DNA of 64,000 nucleotides, from NCBI GenBank assembly GCA_021851405.1, contig JAJZDW010000011.1, positions 1-64,000 of the forward strand, written 5' to 3'. Origin of the DNA: Pseudomonadota bacterium. Its GTDB lineage: Bacteria > Pseudomonadota > Gammaproteobacteria > Steroidobacterales > Steroidobacteraceae. This document shows, one piece after another, positions 25,529 to 33,789 of the stretch. Each line of letters starts with the position of its first letter. Positions within the stretch are counted from its first letter, which is position 1. The notes below the pieces were generated by a model that worked only from the letters and a program-made list of their open reading frames with translations, was not told the origin of the DNA and searched no databases. A program made the position numbers and the translations under genes.

Positions 25529-28162
25529 TCAGTCGGGAAGGGTGACCTCCCCGTCAATGCGGAAGTGTCCGGCCACACCTGCAGCGCCCGTCCCGGGCTG
25601 TCCGCCGCCCACCGAGAGCGTGTATCGACCCGGCGCGACGATGATCCGGCCCCGCTCGCTCACCATGCTCAGATCCCGCCGCGACAGCTTGAAATGCACC
25701 ACGCGGCTCGCTCCGCTTTTGAGATAGATGCGCGTGAAGCCCCGCAGCGCCCGCAGCGGCGCGCCGGCCACGTGCGGGAACTGCAGATAGAGCTGTACGA
25801 CCTCCGCGCCGGCCCGCGGCCCGGTATTGGTCACCTCGGCGGACACCGCCAGGGGCTCCCCGGCGCGAAGCCGTGTGCGGGCCAGGTGCAGATGGCTGTA
25901 GCCGAAATGCGTGTAACTCAGACCAAAGCCGAACGGCCAGAGCGGCTTGCCCCGGAAGTACCGGTAGGTACGCCCGCGCATCGAGTAGTTCTCGAAGTTC
26001 GGCAGCTGATGCACGCTGCGGTAGAACGTGAGCGGCAACCGGCCGGCCGGATCATTGCGCCCGCTCAGCGTCGCGGCGATCGCCGCCCCGCCCTCCTCGC
26101 CGCTGTACCACGCCTCGAGAATCGCATCGGCGTGGTGCTTCTCCCAGGGCACCGCAAGGGCGCTGCCGTTCATCAGCACCACCACCAGCGGCTTGCCGGC
26201 CTTGGCCACCTCGCGCACCAGCGCCTCTTCGGGGCGCGGCAGCGCAAGACTCGTGCGATCCCCGCCGTCGAAGCCCGGTTCGTGCACGGGCATCTGTTCA
26301 CCCTCGAGCCGACTGGTGAGCCCGACCACCGCGATGACGACGTCGGCACGGCGTGCCGCCGCGAGCGCGGCCGGATCGGGACGATTGTTGAGCGGCTCCC
26401 AAATGAGCGCCGCCTGCGGTGCGTGTTCACCGCGGTGGCCATAGGTCATGCGCACGAGAATCCGCCGCCCCTTGTGCAGATAGATGCGCCCGACGTCGGT
26501 GCCAGGGCTGTAGGACTGGATCATGTGCTCGGCGCCGAGCATCAGGCTGGCCGCCCCGTTGGTGCGCACGCCGACCTGGTAATACCCGGAGCGCGGCGGA
26601 GTGAAGTAACCACGCCACTCGGCGCGGCGCAGCACACCGGGCGGCGCCGCTGTGCCGTGCCCACCACCGAGGTCGATCGCCGGCACGACGGCCGTGATCG
26701 CGCGCGCCGGCTGCCCGGCGAACTGATACCGCACCTGCACACCGGGTGCGCCGCCCGCGGTGCTGAACAGGCCGGCCGGCACCACCGTGCCCGTGTGCGC
26801 GAGAAACTGCGTTCCGGGGACATAGGAGATGTGCGCGTGCGGGAACTGCGCGCGCAGCCCCTGCAGCACCGTCACGACGCGGCTCGGCATGCCGCTGTAG
26901 TTGCCGAGCAGCACGCCGGTCTGATCGGCGAGCGGTCCGACGACCGCGATCCGCCGCACGGTGCGCTGCAGCGGCAGCACGCCGTCGTTCTTCAGCAGCA
27001 CCATCGACTCCTCGGCGAGGCGCAGCGCAAGGCGGCGGTGGGCCGGGCTGTTCAGCTCATCGGGGTTGATGTGGTCATACGGCACCAGGGCCGGCGGATC
27101 GAACATCCCGAGGCGAAACCGCGCCGTAAACAGCCGCACGAGCGCGCGGTTCACCGCGTTCACCGACAGATAGCCCGCCTGCACCGCCTGCAGAAATGGC
27201 TTGTAATCGGCATCGCCATGCGGGGTGCCGAAATCCGCGCATTCGTTGTCCATGCCCCGCTCGAGTGCGATCGCCGAGGCTTCGGGCTGCGACGCACGGT
27301 AATGATGGCCGCTGAAGATGTCGCGCACCGCATCGCAGTCCGACACGACGTAGCCGCGGAAATGCCACTGCCCGCGCAGCGTCTTCTGCAGCAAGAACTG
27401 ATTGGCGCAGGCCGGCTGGCCGTTGATCGCGATGTAGGCGCACATCACCGAGCCGGCATGGCCCTGCACGATCGCGGCACGGAAGGAGGGCAGATACGTA
27501 TCCTCGAGCGCATGGCGACTGATGTCCTGATCGGCGAAGTGCCGGATCGGCTCAGGTCCGCTGTACGCATCGAAGTGCTTCGGTGTCGCAATCGCGCGGT
27601 AATAGTGCGGATTGGAGCCCTGCAGGCCGCGCACGTAGGCCACGGCCAACTGCCCGGTGAGAAACGGATCCTCCCCGTACGTCTCCTGGCAGCGGCCCCA
27701 GCGTGGATCGCGACAGATGTTGATGTTGGGCGCCCAGAAATCCAGTCCGTGGAACATCCCGGTGCCCTGCCCGCGGGCGGCCGCCTCGGCATAGCGGATG
27801 CGCCCCTCGATGCTGATCGCCTTGGCCATGGCGCGCACCCCGGGCGCATCGAACGTCGCCGCCAGACCCATCGGCTCGGGATATTCCGTCGTGCCGTGAC
27901 CGATCACCCCGTGCAGCGCCTCGCTCCACCAGTTGTAGGCCGGCACGCCGAGACTCGGGATGGCGCGCGCTCCGTTGACCAGCTGCGAGACCTTCTCGCG
28001 CAACGTCATGCGTCCGACCAGATCGAGGGCGCGCTGGCGCGCCGGGAGGTTCGGATTGAGCCAGGGCGCCGCCGGCCCGCTCACCGCCGCGCTCGCAGCC
28101 GTCCCCACGATGATTGCCGAAAGCAGCGCCGCTGCGGCGCGCCACGTGACTCTGATTGGCAT
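25529..28162 (-). CDS. GH3 beta-glycosidase (beta-xylosidase/glucosidase) with PA14 domain
   Basis: 877 residues with a signal peptide (cleavage near ASA at about residue 25). The GH3 N-terminal barrel carries WWSEALHGV, KHFDAYSGPEPIRH and the nucleophile Asp275 in GYVVSDCDAVRDIF; the second domain starts at SMVLLKNDGVLPL. A PA14 insert (about 460-610, with WRGYFTPPRSGYYQVGVRTN) and a C-terminal fibronectin-III-like domain (VSAEVTNTGPRAGAEVVQLY) complete it. This layout is common in secreted beta-xylosidases and beta-glucosidases. It is divergent from an arabinofuranosidase gene, favouring a role in arabinoxylan breakdown (inference). A site resembling the Xanthomonas xyl box lies between them. 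Confidence 0.92.
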   Translation of the reverse strand: MPIRVTWRAAAALLSAIIVGTAASAAVSGPAAPWLNPNLPARQRALDLVGRMTLREKVSQLVNGARAIPSLGVPAYNWWSEALHGVIGHGTTEYPEPMGLAATFDAPGVRAMAKAISIEGRIRYAEAAARGQGTGMFHGLDFWAPNINICRDPRWGRCQETYGEDPFLTGQLAVAYVRGLQGSNPHYYRAIATPKHFDAYSGPEPIRHFADQDISRHALEDTYLPSFRAAIVQGHAGSVMCAYIAINGQPACANQFLLQKTLRGQWHFRGYVVSDCDAVRDIFSGHHYRASQPEASAIALERGMDNECADFGTPHGDADYKPFLQAVQAGYLSVNAVNRALVRLFTARFRLGMFDPPALVPYDHINPDELNSPAHRRLALRLAEESMVLLKNDGVLPLQRTVRRIAVVGPLADQTGVLLGNYSGMPSRVVTVLQGLRAQFPHAHISYVPGTQFLAHTGTVVPAGLFSTAGGAPGVQVRYQFAGQPARAITAVVPAIDLGGGHGTAAPPGVLRRAEWRGYFTPPRSGYYQVGVRTNGAASLMLGAEHMIQSYSPGTDVGRIYLHKGRRILVRMTYGHRGEHAPQAALIWEPLNNRPDPAALAAARRADVVIAVVGLTSRLEGEQMPVHEPGFDGGDRTSLALPRPEEALVREVAKAGKPLVVVLMNGSALAVPWEKHHADAILEAWYSGEEGGAAIAATLSGRNDPAGRLPLTFYRSVHQLPNFENYSMRGRTYRYFRGKPLWPFGFGLSYTHFGYSHLHLARTRLRAGEPLAVSAEVTNTGPRAGAEVVQLYLQFPHVAGAPLRALRGFTRIYLKSGASRVVHFKLSRRDLSMVSERGRIIVAPGRYTLSVGGGQPGTGAAGVAGHFRIDGEVTLPD

Positions 28163-28221
28163 GATCGATCCTGACCCCTCGTTGGTTGTCGCCGGGCCGG
28201 CGCCGTGCCCCGCCCGCCAGT

Positions 28222-28235
28222 ATGGTAGCGCTATC
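28222..28235. promoter_or_regulatory. xyl-box-like LacI-type operator between GH3 and GH51 genes
   Basis: TGGTAGCGCTATCT with a TAGCGCTA core. The xyl box described in Xanthomonas is TGGTAGCGCTAACA as I recall it, differing here at two of 14 positions. It lies 59 bases before the GH3 start and 94 before the GH51 start, so one repressor could control both transcripts. No LacI-family gene is in the window. Confidence 0.55.
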
Positions 28236-28329
28236 TTATGATTGCTGGTATTGTCCGAGTTAATCTCGAACTGTCAAGCGCGGCGCGTCCACGCGCACCC
28301 ACGGGTGACGCACCGCCAGAGAGGAGCGC

Positions 28330-30480
28330 ATGCGTATCCGACTGCCGATCCTGTTCTGCGCGGCCGTGCTGTCCTTGGGCGCGACCGGTTGGTCGGCGGC
28401 GGCCAACGCGCCGTCCGCGGCGAGACCGATCCTCGCGCAGATCGAGATCACCCATCCGGCCCGTGCGGTGAGCCGTTACGAATACGGCATGTTCATCGAG
28501 AATCTCGGTCAGCTCGTCTACCGCAGCCTCTGGGCGCAGATGCTCGATGACCGCAAGTTCTTCGCGCCGATTCGGCCCGCGCACGCGGGGCCTGTGCAGC
28601 CCGCCACCGGGTTCGCACGCGTGTTCGTGCTGCGCCGCTGGCGCCCGATCGGCGCGCCGGCGGCGGTGACGATGGACCCGCACCGGCCGTTCGTCGGCGC
28701 GCACAGTCCGCGGATCGCGCTCGCCGGTGACGCGGTGCGCGGCATCCGCCAGCACGGGCTTGCCGTCCTCGCCGGCAAGCGCTACACCGGCTACATCGAA
28801 TTGCGCGGCTCGCCCGCGGCGCACGTGCAGGTCAGATTGCGCTGGGGTGCGGGTCTGCACGCGGCCAGCAGCGTGCGCATCGGAGCGCTCGCACGACACT
28901 ATCACCGCTACCCGTTCGCCTTCACCGCTGGGGCGAACAGCCGCGCGGCGAGCTTCTCGGTCCGCGCCACGGGACACGGCAGCGTGCACATCGGCATCGT
29001 CTCGCTCATGCCCGCCGACAACATCGATGGCTTTCGACGCGACAGCATCACTGCGCTGCGCCAGCTGCATTCCGGTTTCTGGCGTCTGCCCGGCGGCAAT
29101 TTCGTCTCCGACTTCAACTGGTACGCCTCGGTCGGCGCTCGCGACAAACGCGCCCCGTACCTCGATCATGCCTGGAACTCGGTACAGTCGAACGACGTCG
29201 GCCTCGATGAGTTCATGACCCTGTGCCATCTGCTTCATGTCGCCCCGTACGTCACCGTCAACGCCGGCTTCGGCGATGCGCACTCGGCCGCCGCCGAAGT
29301 GCGCTATCTGAACGCACCGACCAGTACCCGGCTCGGCGCTCTGCGCGCGCGCAACGGACATCCGCGTCCGTACCACGTGAAGTTCTGGAACATCGGTAAC
29401 GAGCCCTACGGTCCCTGGGAACTCGGCCACACCTCCCTTCAGGACTACGTGTGGAAGAACAACGAGTTCGCCCGCGCGATGCGCCGAGCCGACCCGCACA
29501 TCGTGCTGCTCGCCTCCGGTGCCATGCCCGATGAGATGACCATCGAGGGCATCGCCCGTCAGCTCGGTCACCGCAGCGACCAGATCGCACTGTGCTCGAA
29601 CGGGGACTGGACGTGCGCGTACCTGAAACACTCATGGGGTGACTTCCAGGGCATCACCGAGCATTGGTACGCTCGCGCCGGCATGCGCTTCGATCTGGCC
29701 CGGGCGCGGGCCGGCCTGCGGGTGAATCACATGGAGCCCGGTTACGTCCCGGTGCACGAATCGGTCCAGCAGTGGGTGCGCGCTCCGGCGCAGCGCGTAC
29801 GGCTGAAGGCCGAGGAATGGCAGGCCTACGAGCGGCGTTTTCCGGCCATGCGCACGGCCGGTATCTTCATGTCGATCGACGAGTACGCATACACGGGTGC
29901 GCCGGCGAATCTGAAGCTCGCGCTCGCCTACGCCATGGTCCTCAACGAGATGCTCAGGCACACCGACTTCCTGCGCATGGCCGCCTTCACCATGGGCGTC
30001 TCGACGATGGACTTCACCCGCACGCACGCGATGCTGAATACCACGGGGCTGTTGTTCAAACTCTACGGTGAGCACTTCGGCGCAGGCCTGCTGCCGGTAC
30101 CGGTCGGCGGCGATGCCCCGCCGCCGCCGCCGCGCCAGTCGCTGGTGCCCGGCATTGCGCCGCACAGCGCCGGCAGCCCGACCTATCCGCTTGACGTCGA
30201 GGCGGCACTGACACCCGATCACCGGCATCTGGTGGTTGCCGTGGTCAACGCCACCGCGCGCACCCAGCGGCTGGCGCTGCGCCTGCACGGGGGGACATTG
30301 AACGCCAACGGGCGCTATTGGGAGATGACCGGTCCGGGACTGGCGGCCGCGAACCGCATCGGGCACGCCCCTGAGGTCCAGGTCCGCGAGCATCGGCTCA
30401 CCGAGGGAACCGGTGCGCTGCGCATCGCCCCGATCAGCATCGATATTTACCGCCTGAGGCTCGCCGGGTCGACGCCATGA
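28330..30480 (+). CDS. GH51 alpha-L-arabinofuranosidase, secreted
   Basis: 716 residues; signal peptide ends near SAAANA at about residue 27. Removes arabinose side chains from arabinoxylan or arabinan. Seen: VSRYEYGMFIENLGQLVY, GFRRDSITALRQLHSGFWRL, PGGNF, and the acid/base Glu358 in KFWNIGNEPYGPWELGH. The probable nucleophile Glu518 is in MSIDEYAYTGAP. The N-terminal part holds a carbohydrate-binding-like beta domain (about 100-230), and the C-terminus a beta-sandwich. GAGGAG stands before the ATG at 28,330. The last four bases (ATGA) overlap the start of the carboxylesterase gene, so the two are translationally coupled. Confidence 0.93.
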   Translation: MRIRLPILFCAAVLSLGATGWSAAANAPSAARPILAQIEITHPARAVSRYEYGMFIENLGQLVYRSLWAQMLDDRKFFAPIRPAHAGPVQPATGFARVFVLRRWRPIGAPAAVTMDPHRPFVGAHSPRIALAGDAVRGIRQHGLAVLAGKRYTGYIELRGSPAAHVQVRLRWGAGLHAASSVRIGALARHYHRYPFAFTAGANSRAASFSVRATGHGSVHIGIVSLMPADNIDGFRRDSITALRQLHSGFWRLPGGNFVSDFNWYASVGARDKRAPYLDHAWNSVQSNDVGLDEFMTLCHLLHVAPYVTVNAGFGDAHSAAAEVRYLNAPTSTRLGALRARNGHPRPYHVKFWNIGNEPYGPWELGHTSLQDYVWKNNEFARAMRRADPHIVLLASGAMPDEMTIEGIARQLGHRSDQIALCSNGDWTCAYLKHSWGDFQGITEHWYARAGMRFDLARARAGLRVNHMEPGYVPVHESVQQWVRAPAQRVRLKAEEWQAYERRFPAMRTAGIFMSIDEYAYTGAPANLKLALAYAMVLNEMLRHTDFLRMAAFTMGVSTMDFTRTHAMLNTTGLLFKLYGEHFGAGLLPVPVGGDAPPPPPRQSLVPGIAPHSAGSPTYPLDVEAALTPDHRHLVVAVVNATARTQRLALRLHGGTLNANGRYWEMTGPGLAAANRIGHAPEVQVREHRLTEGTGALRIAPISIDIYRLRLAGSTP

Positions 30481-32105
30481 GCCGATCGCGCCCGAGGGCA
30501 GGTCTGCGCTGGTGCGCAACCGCGCTCGGTGCTCTCGCGCTCGGATCCGGCGTGCGCTGCGGGGCCGCCACGCCGAACGGCGCCCCGCAGGTCCGCGTCG
30601 CGCAGGGCATGCTCGCCGGCGTGCGCGAGGGGCGCACCGTGGCATTCCTCGGCGTGCCGTACGCCGCGGCGCCGGTGGGCGCGAACCGCTGGCGTGCGCC
30701 GCAGCCGCTGCGCCCCTGGAGGGGGGTGCGGCGTGCACGGCACTTCGCACCGAGCTGCCTGCAGACGCTCTCACCGCAGGGCTTCGGCCCGTGGTCGAGC
30801 GAATACGGCGTGCACGGCAGGCTCAGCGAGAACTGCCTGTATCTGAATGTATGGGCACCGGCGCACCCCCCGCACGCGCTGCCCGTGATGGTGTGGATCC
30901 CCGGCGGGGCGTTCATCTCCGGCTCCGGCTCGGTGCCGATCTACGCGGGGCAACACCTCGCCGCGCACGGCATCATCGTGGTCACCCTCAATTACCGGCT
31001 GGGCGTGTTCGGCTTCCTGACCGACCCGGCGCTCGCCGCCGAAGCACTGCGGCGGCATGAGCCGCCCGGCAACTGGGGCCTGCAGGACATTCTTGCCGCC
31101 CTCCAGTGGGTGCGCACCAATATTGGCGCCTTCGGCGGCAATCCGCACGAGGTCACGCTCGCCGGACAATCCGCCGGCGCCATCGCCGTGCAGGATCTGC
31201 TCGCCTCACCGCTCGCGCACGGATTGTTCGAGCGCGCGATCGCCGAGAGCGGCCTGCCGAACTCCCGTCTGCCCGACTCCCCGATGCACATGCCGACGCT
31301 CGCGGCCGCCGAGCGTGCCGGGACGCGCTTTGCGCGTGCCAAAGGTGCGCGTACGAGTGCGGCGCTGCGCGCGCTGCCGGCGGCGGCACTGAGCACCCGC
31401 GCAGCCCCGATGAGCAGTCCGCTGATCATGCCGAGCATCGACGGCCGGCTCCTGCCGGCCTCGCCCGAGCAGCGCCTCGCGGCCGGCCGGTTCCTGCACG
31501 TCCCGGTGCTGATCGGGATGACGGCCGATGAGAACACCGGCTTTCGCGACACGCCCGAGAGACTCACCCGCGCCGCCTGGAGCGCCCGCCTGCACCGGCG
31601 TTTCGGTGCGCTCGCGGCGCGCTTTGCGCGCCTGTTCCCGGCGCACGGCCCTCGGGCCCGAGCCCGTGCGCTGCGCGCCCTGCGGCGCGCCGTCGGGCTC
31701 GCCGCGCTCTACCACTGGAGTCGTCTGCACCAGGCGCACTCACGCGCCCCGGTGTATGCCTACCTCTGGACTCACCGCGAGCCCGGGCCGCACTCCCACC
31801 GCTGGCGGGTGTTTCACTCCTCGGAGATTCCCTACGTCTTCGGCACGCTCGCTGCGGCCCCGCAGCGGCACTTCACGCCGCTCGACCAGGCGATCTCGCG
31901 GCAGATGCTGCACTACTGGGTGAATTTCATCGCCACCGGTAATCCGAACGGTGCGGGACTTGCACACTGGCCGGCACTCACCCCCGGACCGATGCGCATC
32001 ATGCGCCTCGGAGCCCACCCGGCGCCGCAGCCGATCCTGCCACCGCGCCCGTTGCGCGCCCTGCGGGCCTACCTCGCCGCGGGCGGCATCCCGCAGCTCT
32101 ACTGA
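30477..32105 (+). CDS. Type B carboxylesterase, exported
   Basis: 542 residues with a probable signal peptide (cleavage near CGAA at about residue 31). Type B esterase motifs are intact: FLGVPYAAAPVGANRWRAPQ, ENCLYLNVWAP (motif 2), the nucleophile Ser232 in TLAGQSAGAIAVQDLL, an acidic residue in MTADENTGF, and the catalytic His447 in VFHSSEIPYVFGT. Being coupled to an arabinofuranosidase, it may remove acetyl or feruloyl groups from hemicellulose; sequence alone does not decide the substrate. A bidirectional hairpin follows. Confidence 0.9.
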   Translation: MSRSRPRAGLRWCATALGALALGSGVRCGAATPNGAPQVRVAQGMLAGVREGRTVAFLGVPYAAAPVGANRWRAPQPLRPWRGVRRARHFAPSCLQTLSPQGFGPWSSEYGVHGRLSENCLYLNVWAPAHPPHALPVMVWIPGGAFISGSGSVPIYAGQHLAAHGIIVVTLNYRLGVFGFLTDPALAAEALRRHEPPGNWGLQDILAALQWVRTNIGAFGGNPHEVTLAGQSAGAIAVQDLLASPLAHGLFERAIAESGLPNSRLPDSPMHMPTLAAAERAGTRFARAKGARTSAALRALPAAALSTRAAPMSSPLIMPSIDGRLLPASPEQRLAAGRFLHVPVLIGMTADENTGFRDTPERLTRAAWSARLHRRFGALAARFARLFPAHGPRARARALRALRRAVGLAALYHWSRLHQAHSRAPVYAYLWTHREPGPHSHRWRVFHSSEIPYVFGTLAAAPQRHFTPLDQAISRQMLHYWVNFIATGNPNGAGLAHWPALTPGPMRIMRLGAHPAPQPILPPRPLRALRAYLAAGGIPQLY

Positions 32106-32114
32106 CGCGACGAT

Positions 32115-32152
32115 GCGCCGGCCGCGGGCCGATCGGTGCCCGCAGCCGGCGC
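32115..32152. terminator. Bidirectional hairpin between convergent esterase and gstA
   Basis: GCGCCGGC and GCGGGC pair with GCCCGC and GCCGGCGC across one mismatch and an 8-base loop. It fills most of the 54-base space between two convergent stops. Confidence 0.55.
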
Positions 32153-32159
32153 CTTCGGT

Positions 32160-32768
32160 TTACTTGATGAGCCCCTCGGCGCGCATCGCGGCTTGCACGC
32201 CCGGACGGGCGGCCACACGCGCCTGGAACGCCAGCAGGTTCGGGAACGCCCCGAGATCGACCTTGACCATGCGCGCCCAGTTCGTGACCGTGAACAGGTA
32301 CGCATCGGCGACCGTGAACGTGTCCCCGAACAGATACTGACGCCCGGTGAGCTGCTTCTCGATGAACGCGTAGCGGCGGCGCAGATACGCCTCGCGCTCG
32401 GCGCGGGTGTCCGCCGGCGTCGCCGGATTGAACAGCGGCGAGTAGCTCTTGTGCAGCTCGGAGTTGATGAACGTGAGCATCTCCTGCAGCCGGTAGCGCT
32501 CGAAGGACGCCGGCGGCGGCGCGAGGCGCGTCTCGGGCTTCAGATCGGCCAGGTACTGCACGATCGCCGCCCCTTCGGTGAGCAGCTCACCATTGTCGAG
32601 CTGCAACACCGGGACATACCCCTTGGGGTTGATCGCCAGGAAGTCGCCCTCGACCTTCATCGTCTTGCTCTTCAGATCGACGCTCTGCAGCTCGAGTGCG
32701 ATGCCGGCCTCCTGGGCCACGATGTGCGGCGAGAGCGAGCAGGCGCCGCTGGAATAAAACAATTTCAT
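32160..32768 (-). CDS. gstA: Glutathione S-transferase, beta class
   Basis: 202 residues, the usual beta-class length. The N-terminus MKLFYSSGACSLSPHIVAQE contains the beta-class catalytic Cys10. NPKGYVPVLQLDNGELLTEG gives the cis-Pro glutathione site and the EG pair. The helical domain has YLFGDTFTVADAYLFTVTNW with the N-capping box. Cytosolic detoxification of electrophiles. It is divergent from an HxlR-family regulator gene with a short dyad between, suggesting control by electrophiles or quinones (inference). Confidence 0.92.
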   Translation of the reverse strand: MKLFYSSGACSLSPHIVAQEAGIALELQSVDLKSKTMKVEGDFLAINPKGYVPVLQLDNGELLTEGAAIVQYLADLKPETRLAPPPASFERYRLQEMLTFINSELHKSYSPLFNPATPADTRAEREAYLRRRYAFIEKQLTGRQYLFGDTFTVADAYLFTVTNWARMVKVDLGAFPNLLAFQARVAARPGVQAAMRAEGLIK

Positions 32769-32837
32769 GCCAATCTCCCGTTGAAAATCGAAACCCGCCG
32801 GAACACCCCGGCCAAGAGGTTACTATTGTATATCACA

Positions 32838-32850
32838 TTACTTTCAGTAA
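32838..32850. promoter_or_regulatory. Dyad TTACT-TTC-AGTAA in the gstA-hxlR intergenic region
   Basis: TTACT and AGTAA are inverted around three bases, in an AT-rich pocket. A further GTTACT at 32,819-32,824 matches the right half as an inverted copy. HxlR/YodB-type regulators bind short TACT..AGTA dyads, so this is a likely shared operator. Confidence 0.55.
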
Positions 32851-32888
32851 CTAGACGGAAGCAGTATGATGCGCCGAGGAACATCAAT

Positions 32889-33254
32889 GTGACTGACCCC
32901 GCCGACACCGTACCGGCCGACCCGACGCGCTGCCCGATGGAGGCGTGCATGCGGCTGCTCGGGGGGGCCTGGACGCCGAATCTGATCTGGCAGTTGAGCG
33001 GCGGCCCCCGCCGTTTCACCGCGCTGCACAAGGACATCGCCGGAATCTCGGCGAAGATGCTGAGCGCGCGGCTGCGTGAGCTCGAGACCAAGCGGGTCAT
33101 CGTGCGCGAAGTCTCCCCGACCTCCCCGCCCTCGGTCGCCTATGCGCTGACGCCGCTCGGGCGGGAGCTCGTTCCGGTGATCGACGCGATGGTGCGGGTC
33201 GGCACGCGGCTCGCATGCTCGGCGCCCCGGGCGCCGAGCATGCGCGCTCGCTGA
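32889..33254 (+). CDS. HxlR-family transcriptional regulator
   Basis: 121 residues from the GTG at 32,889 (AGG upstream). The winged-helix domain reads CPMEACMRLLGGAWTPNLIW, LSGGPRRFTALHKDIAGISA, KMLSARLRELETKRVIVREV and YALTPLGRELVPVIDAM, the HxlR consensus. The N-terminal Cys before MEACM and the Cys within it occupy the region where redox-sensing members carry their reactive cysteine. It probably controls gstA and itself through the intergenic dyad. Confidence 0.88.
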   Translation: MTDPADTVPADPTRCPMEACMRLLGGAWTPNLIWQLSGGPRRFTALHKDIAGISAKMLSARLRELETKRVIVREVSPTSPPSVAYALTPLGRELVPVIDAMVRVGTRLACSAPRAPSMRAR

Positions 33255-33258
33255 GCGC

Positions 33259-33789
33259 TCAACGTGGCGCGGTGCGATCCCCGGGGCCGAGGGCGCGCGG
33301 CATCCGCACCGAATCGACCCCTCGGCCGAATGTGTAGCCGACCGACTTCAGCGTGCCGATCGGCTCGACGCGGCAGCGCCGATGCAGTGCCATCGACGCG
33401 ACGGTGTCCGTATCCCCGATCACGGCCGCCCTCTGCCGCCACGGGCCGGCCTCGCAGCGCTCGATCAGCGACGGCCGCAACGCCCCGCCGATGCCACGGC
33501 CGCGCCAGGCCCGATCGAGAGACCCGGAGTTCTCGACCGAGTCGCCATACGCCGGCCGCGACCGGGTGGCGCCCGCATACGCATAGCCCACCGCCTGCGC
33601 GTCGATGAGCGCGACCCGAGAGGGCCGCCCGGCGGCGCGCAGCGTCGCGAAACGCGCCTGCATTTCCCCAACCTCGGGCGCCGTTAATTCGAAACTGGCC
33701 GTACTGTCGAGGACATCGCGGGCGTCGATCCGCGCCACGGCCGGGAGGTCACCCGCAGTGGCCGCACGGATGATCAGACCGTCGGGCAC
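33259..33789 (-). CDS. GNAT acetyltransferase, phosphinothricin-acetyltransferase-like
   Basis: 176 residues. IRAATAGDLPAVARI opens the fold, AWRGRGIGGALRPSLIERCE is the acetyl-CoA motif A, and MALHRRCRVEPIGTLKSVGY with FGRGVDSVRM matches the C-terminus of Pat/MnaT-type enzymes that acetylate small amines or amino-acid analogues. Before motif A the usual VEHSVYV is replaced by VENSGSLDRA, a mild divergence. Its 5' end overlaps the peroxidase gene's 3' end by 41 bases, which is long; the true peroxidase stop or the start of this gene may differ. Last gene of a three-gene unit. Confidence 0.8.
   Translation of the reverse strand: MPDGLIIRAATAGDLPAVARIDARDVLDSTASFELTAPEVGEMQARFATLRAAGRPSRVALIDAQAVGYAYAGATRSRPAYGDSVENSGSLDRAWRGRGIGGALRPSLIERCEAGPWRQRAAVIGDTDTVASMALHRRCRVEPIGTLKSVGYTFGRGVDSVRMPRALGPGDRTAPR

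Noticed and set aside
25409-28174. A 921-codon open frame on the plus strand opposite the GH3 gene
   Set aside because: It is Arg/His/Pro-rich antisense sequence created by high GC3 of the real gene; GH3 motifs on the minus strand are decisive.
32160-32768. gstA considered as the missing maleylacetoacetate isomerase
   Set aside because: It has the beta-class Cys10 N-terminus (SSGACSLSP), not the zeta-class SSC motif, and is 17 kb from hmgA.
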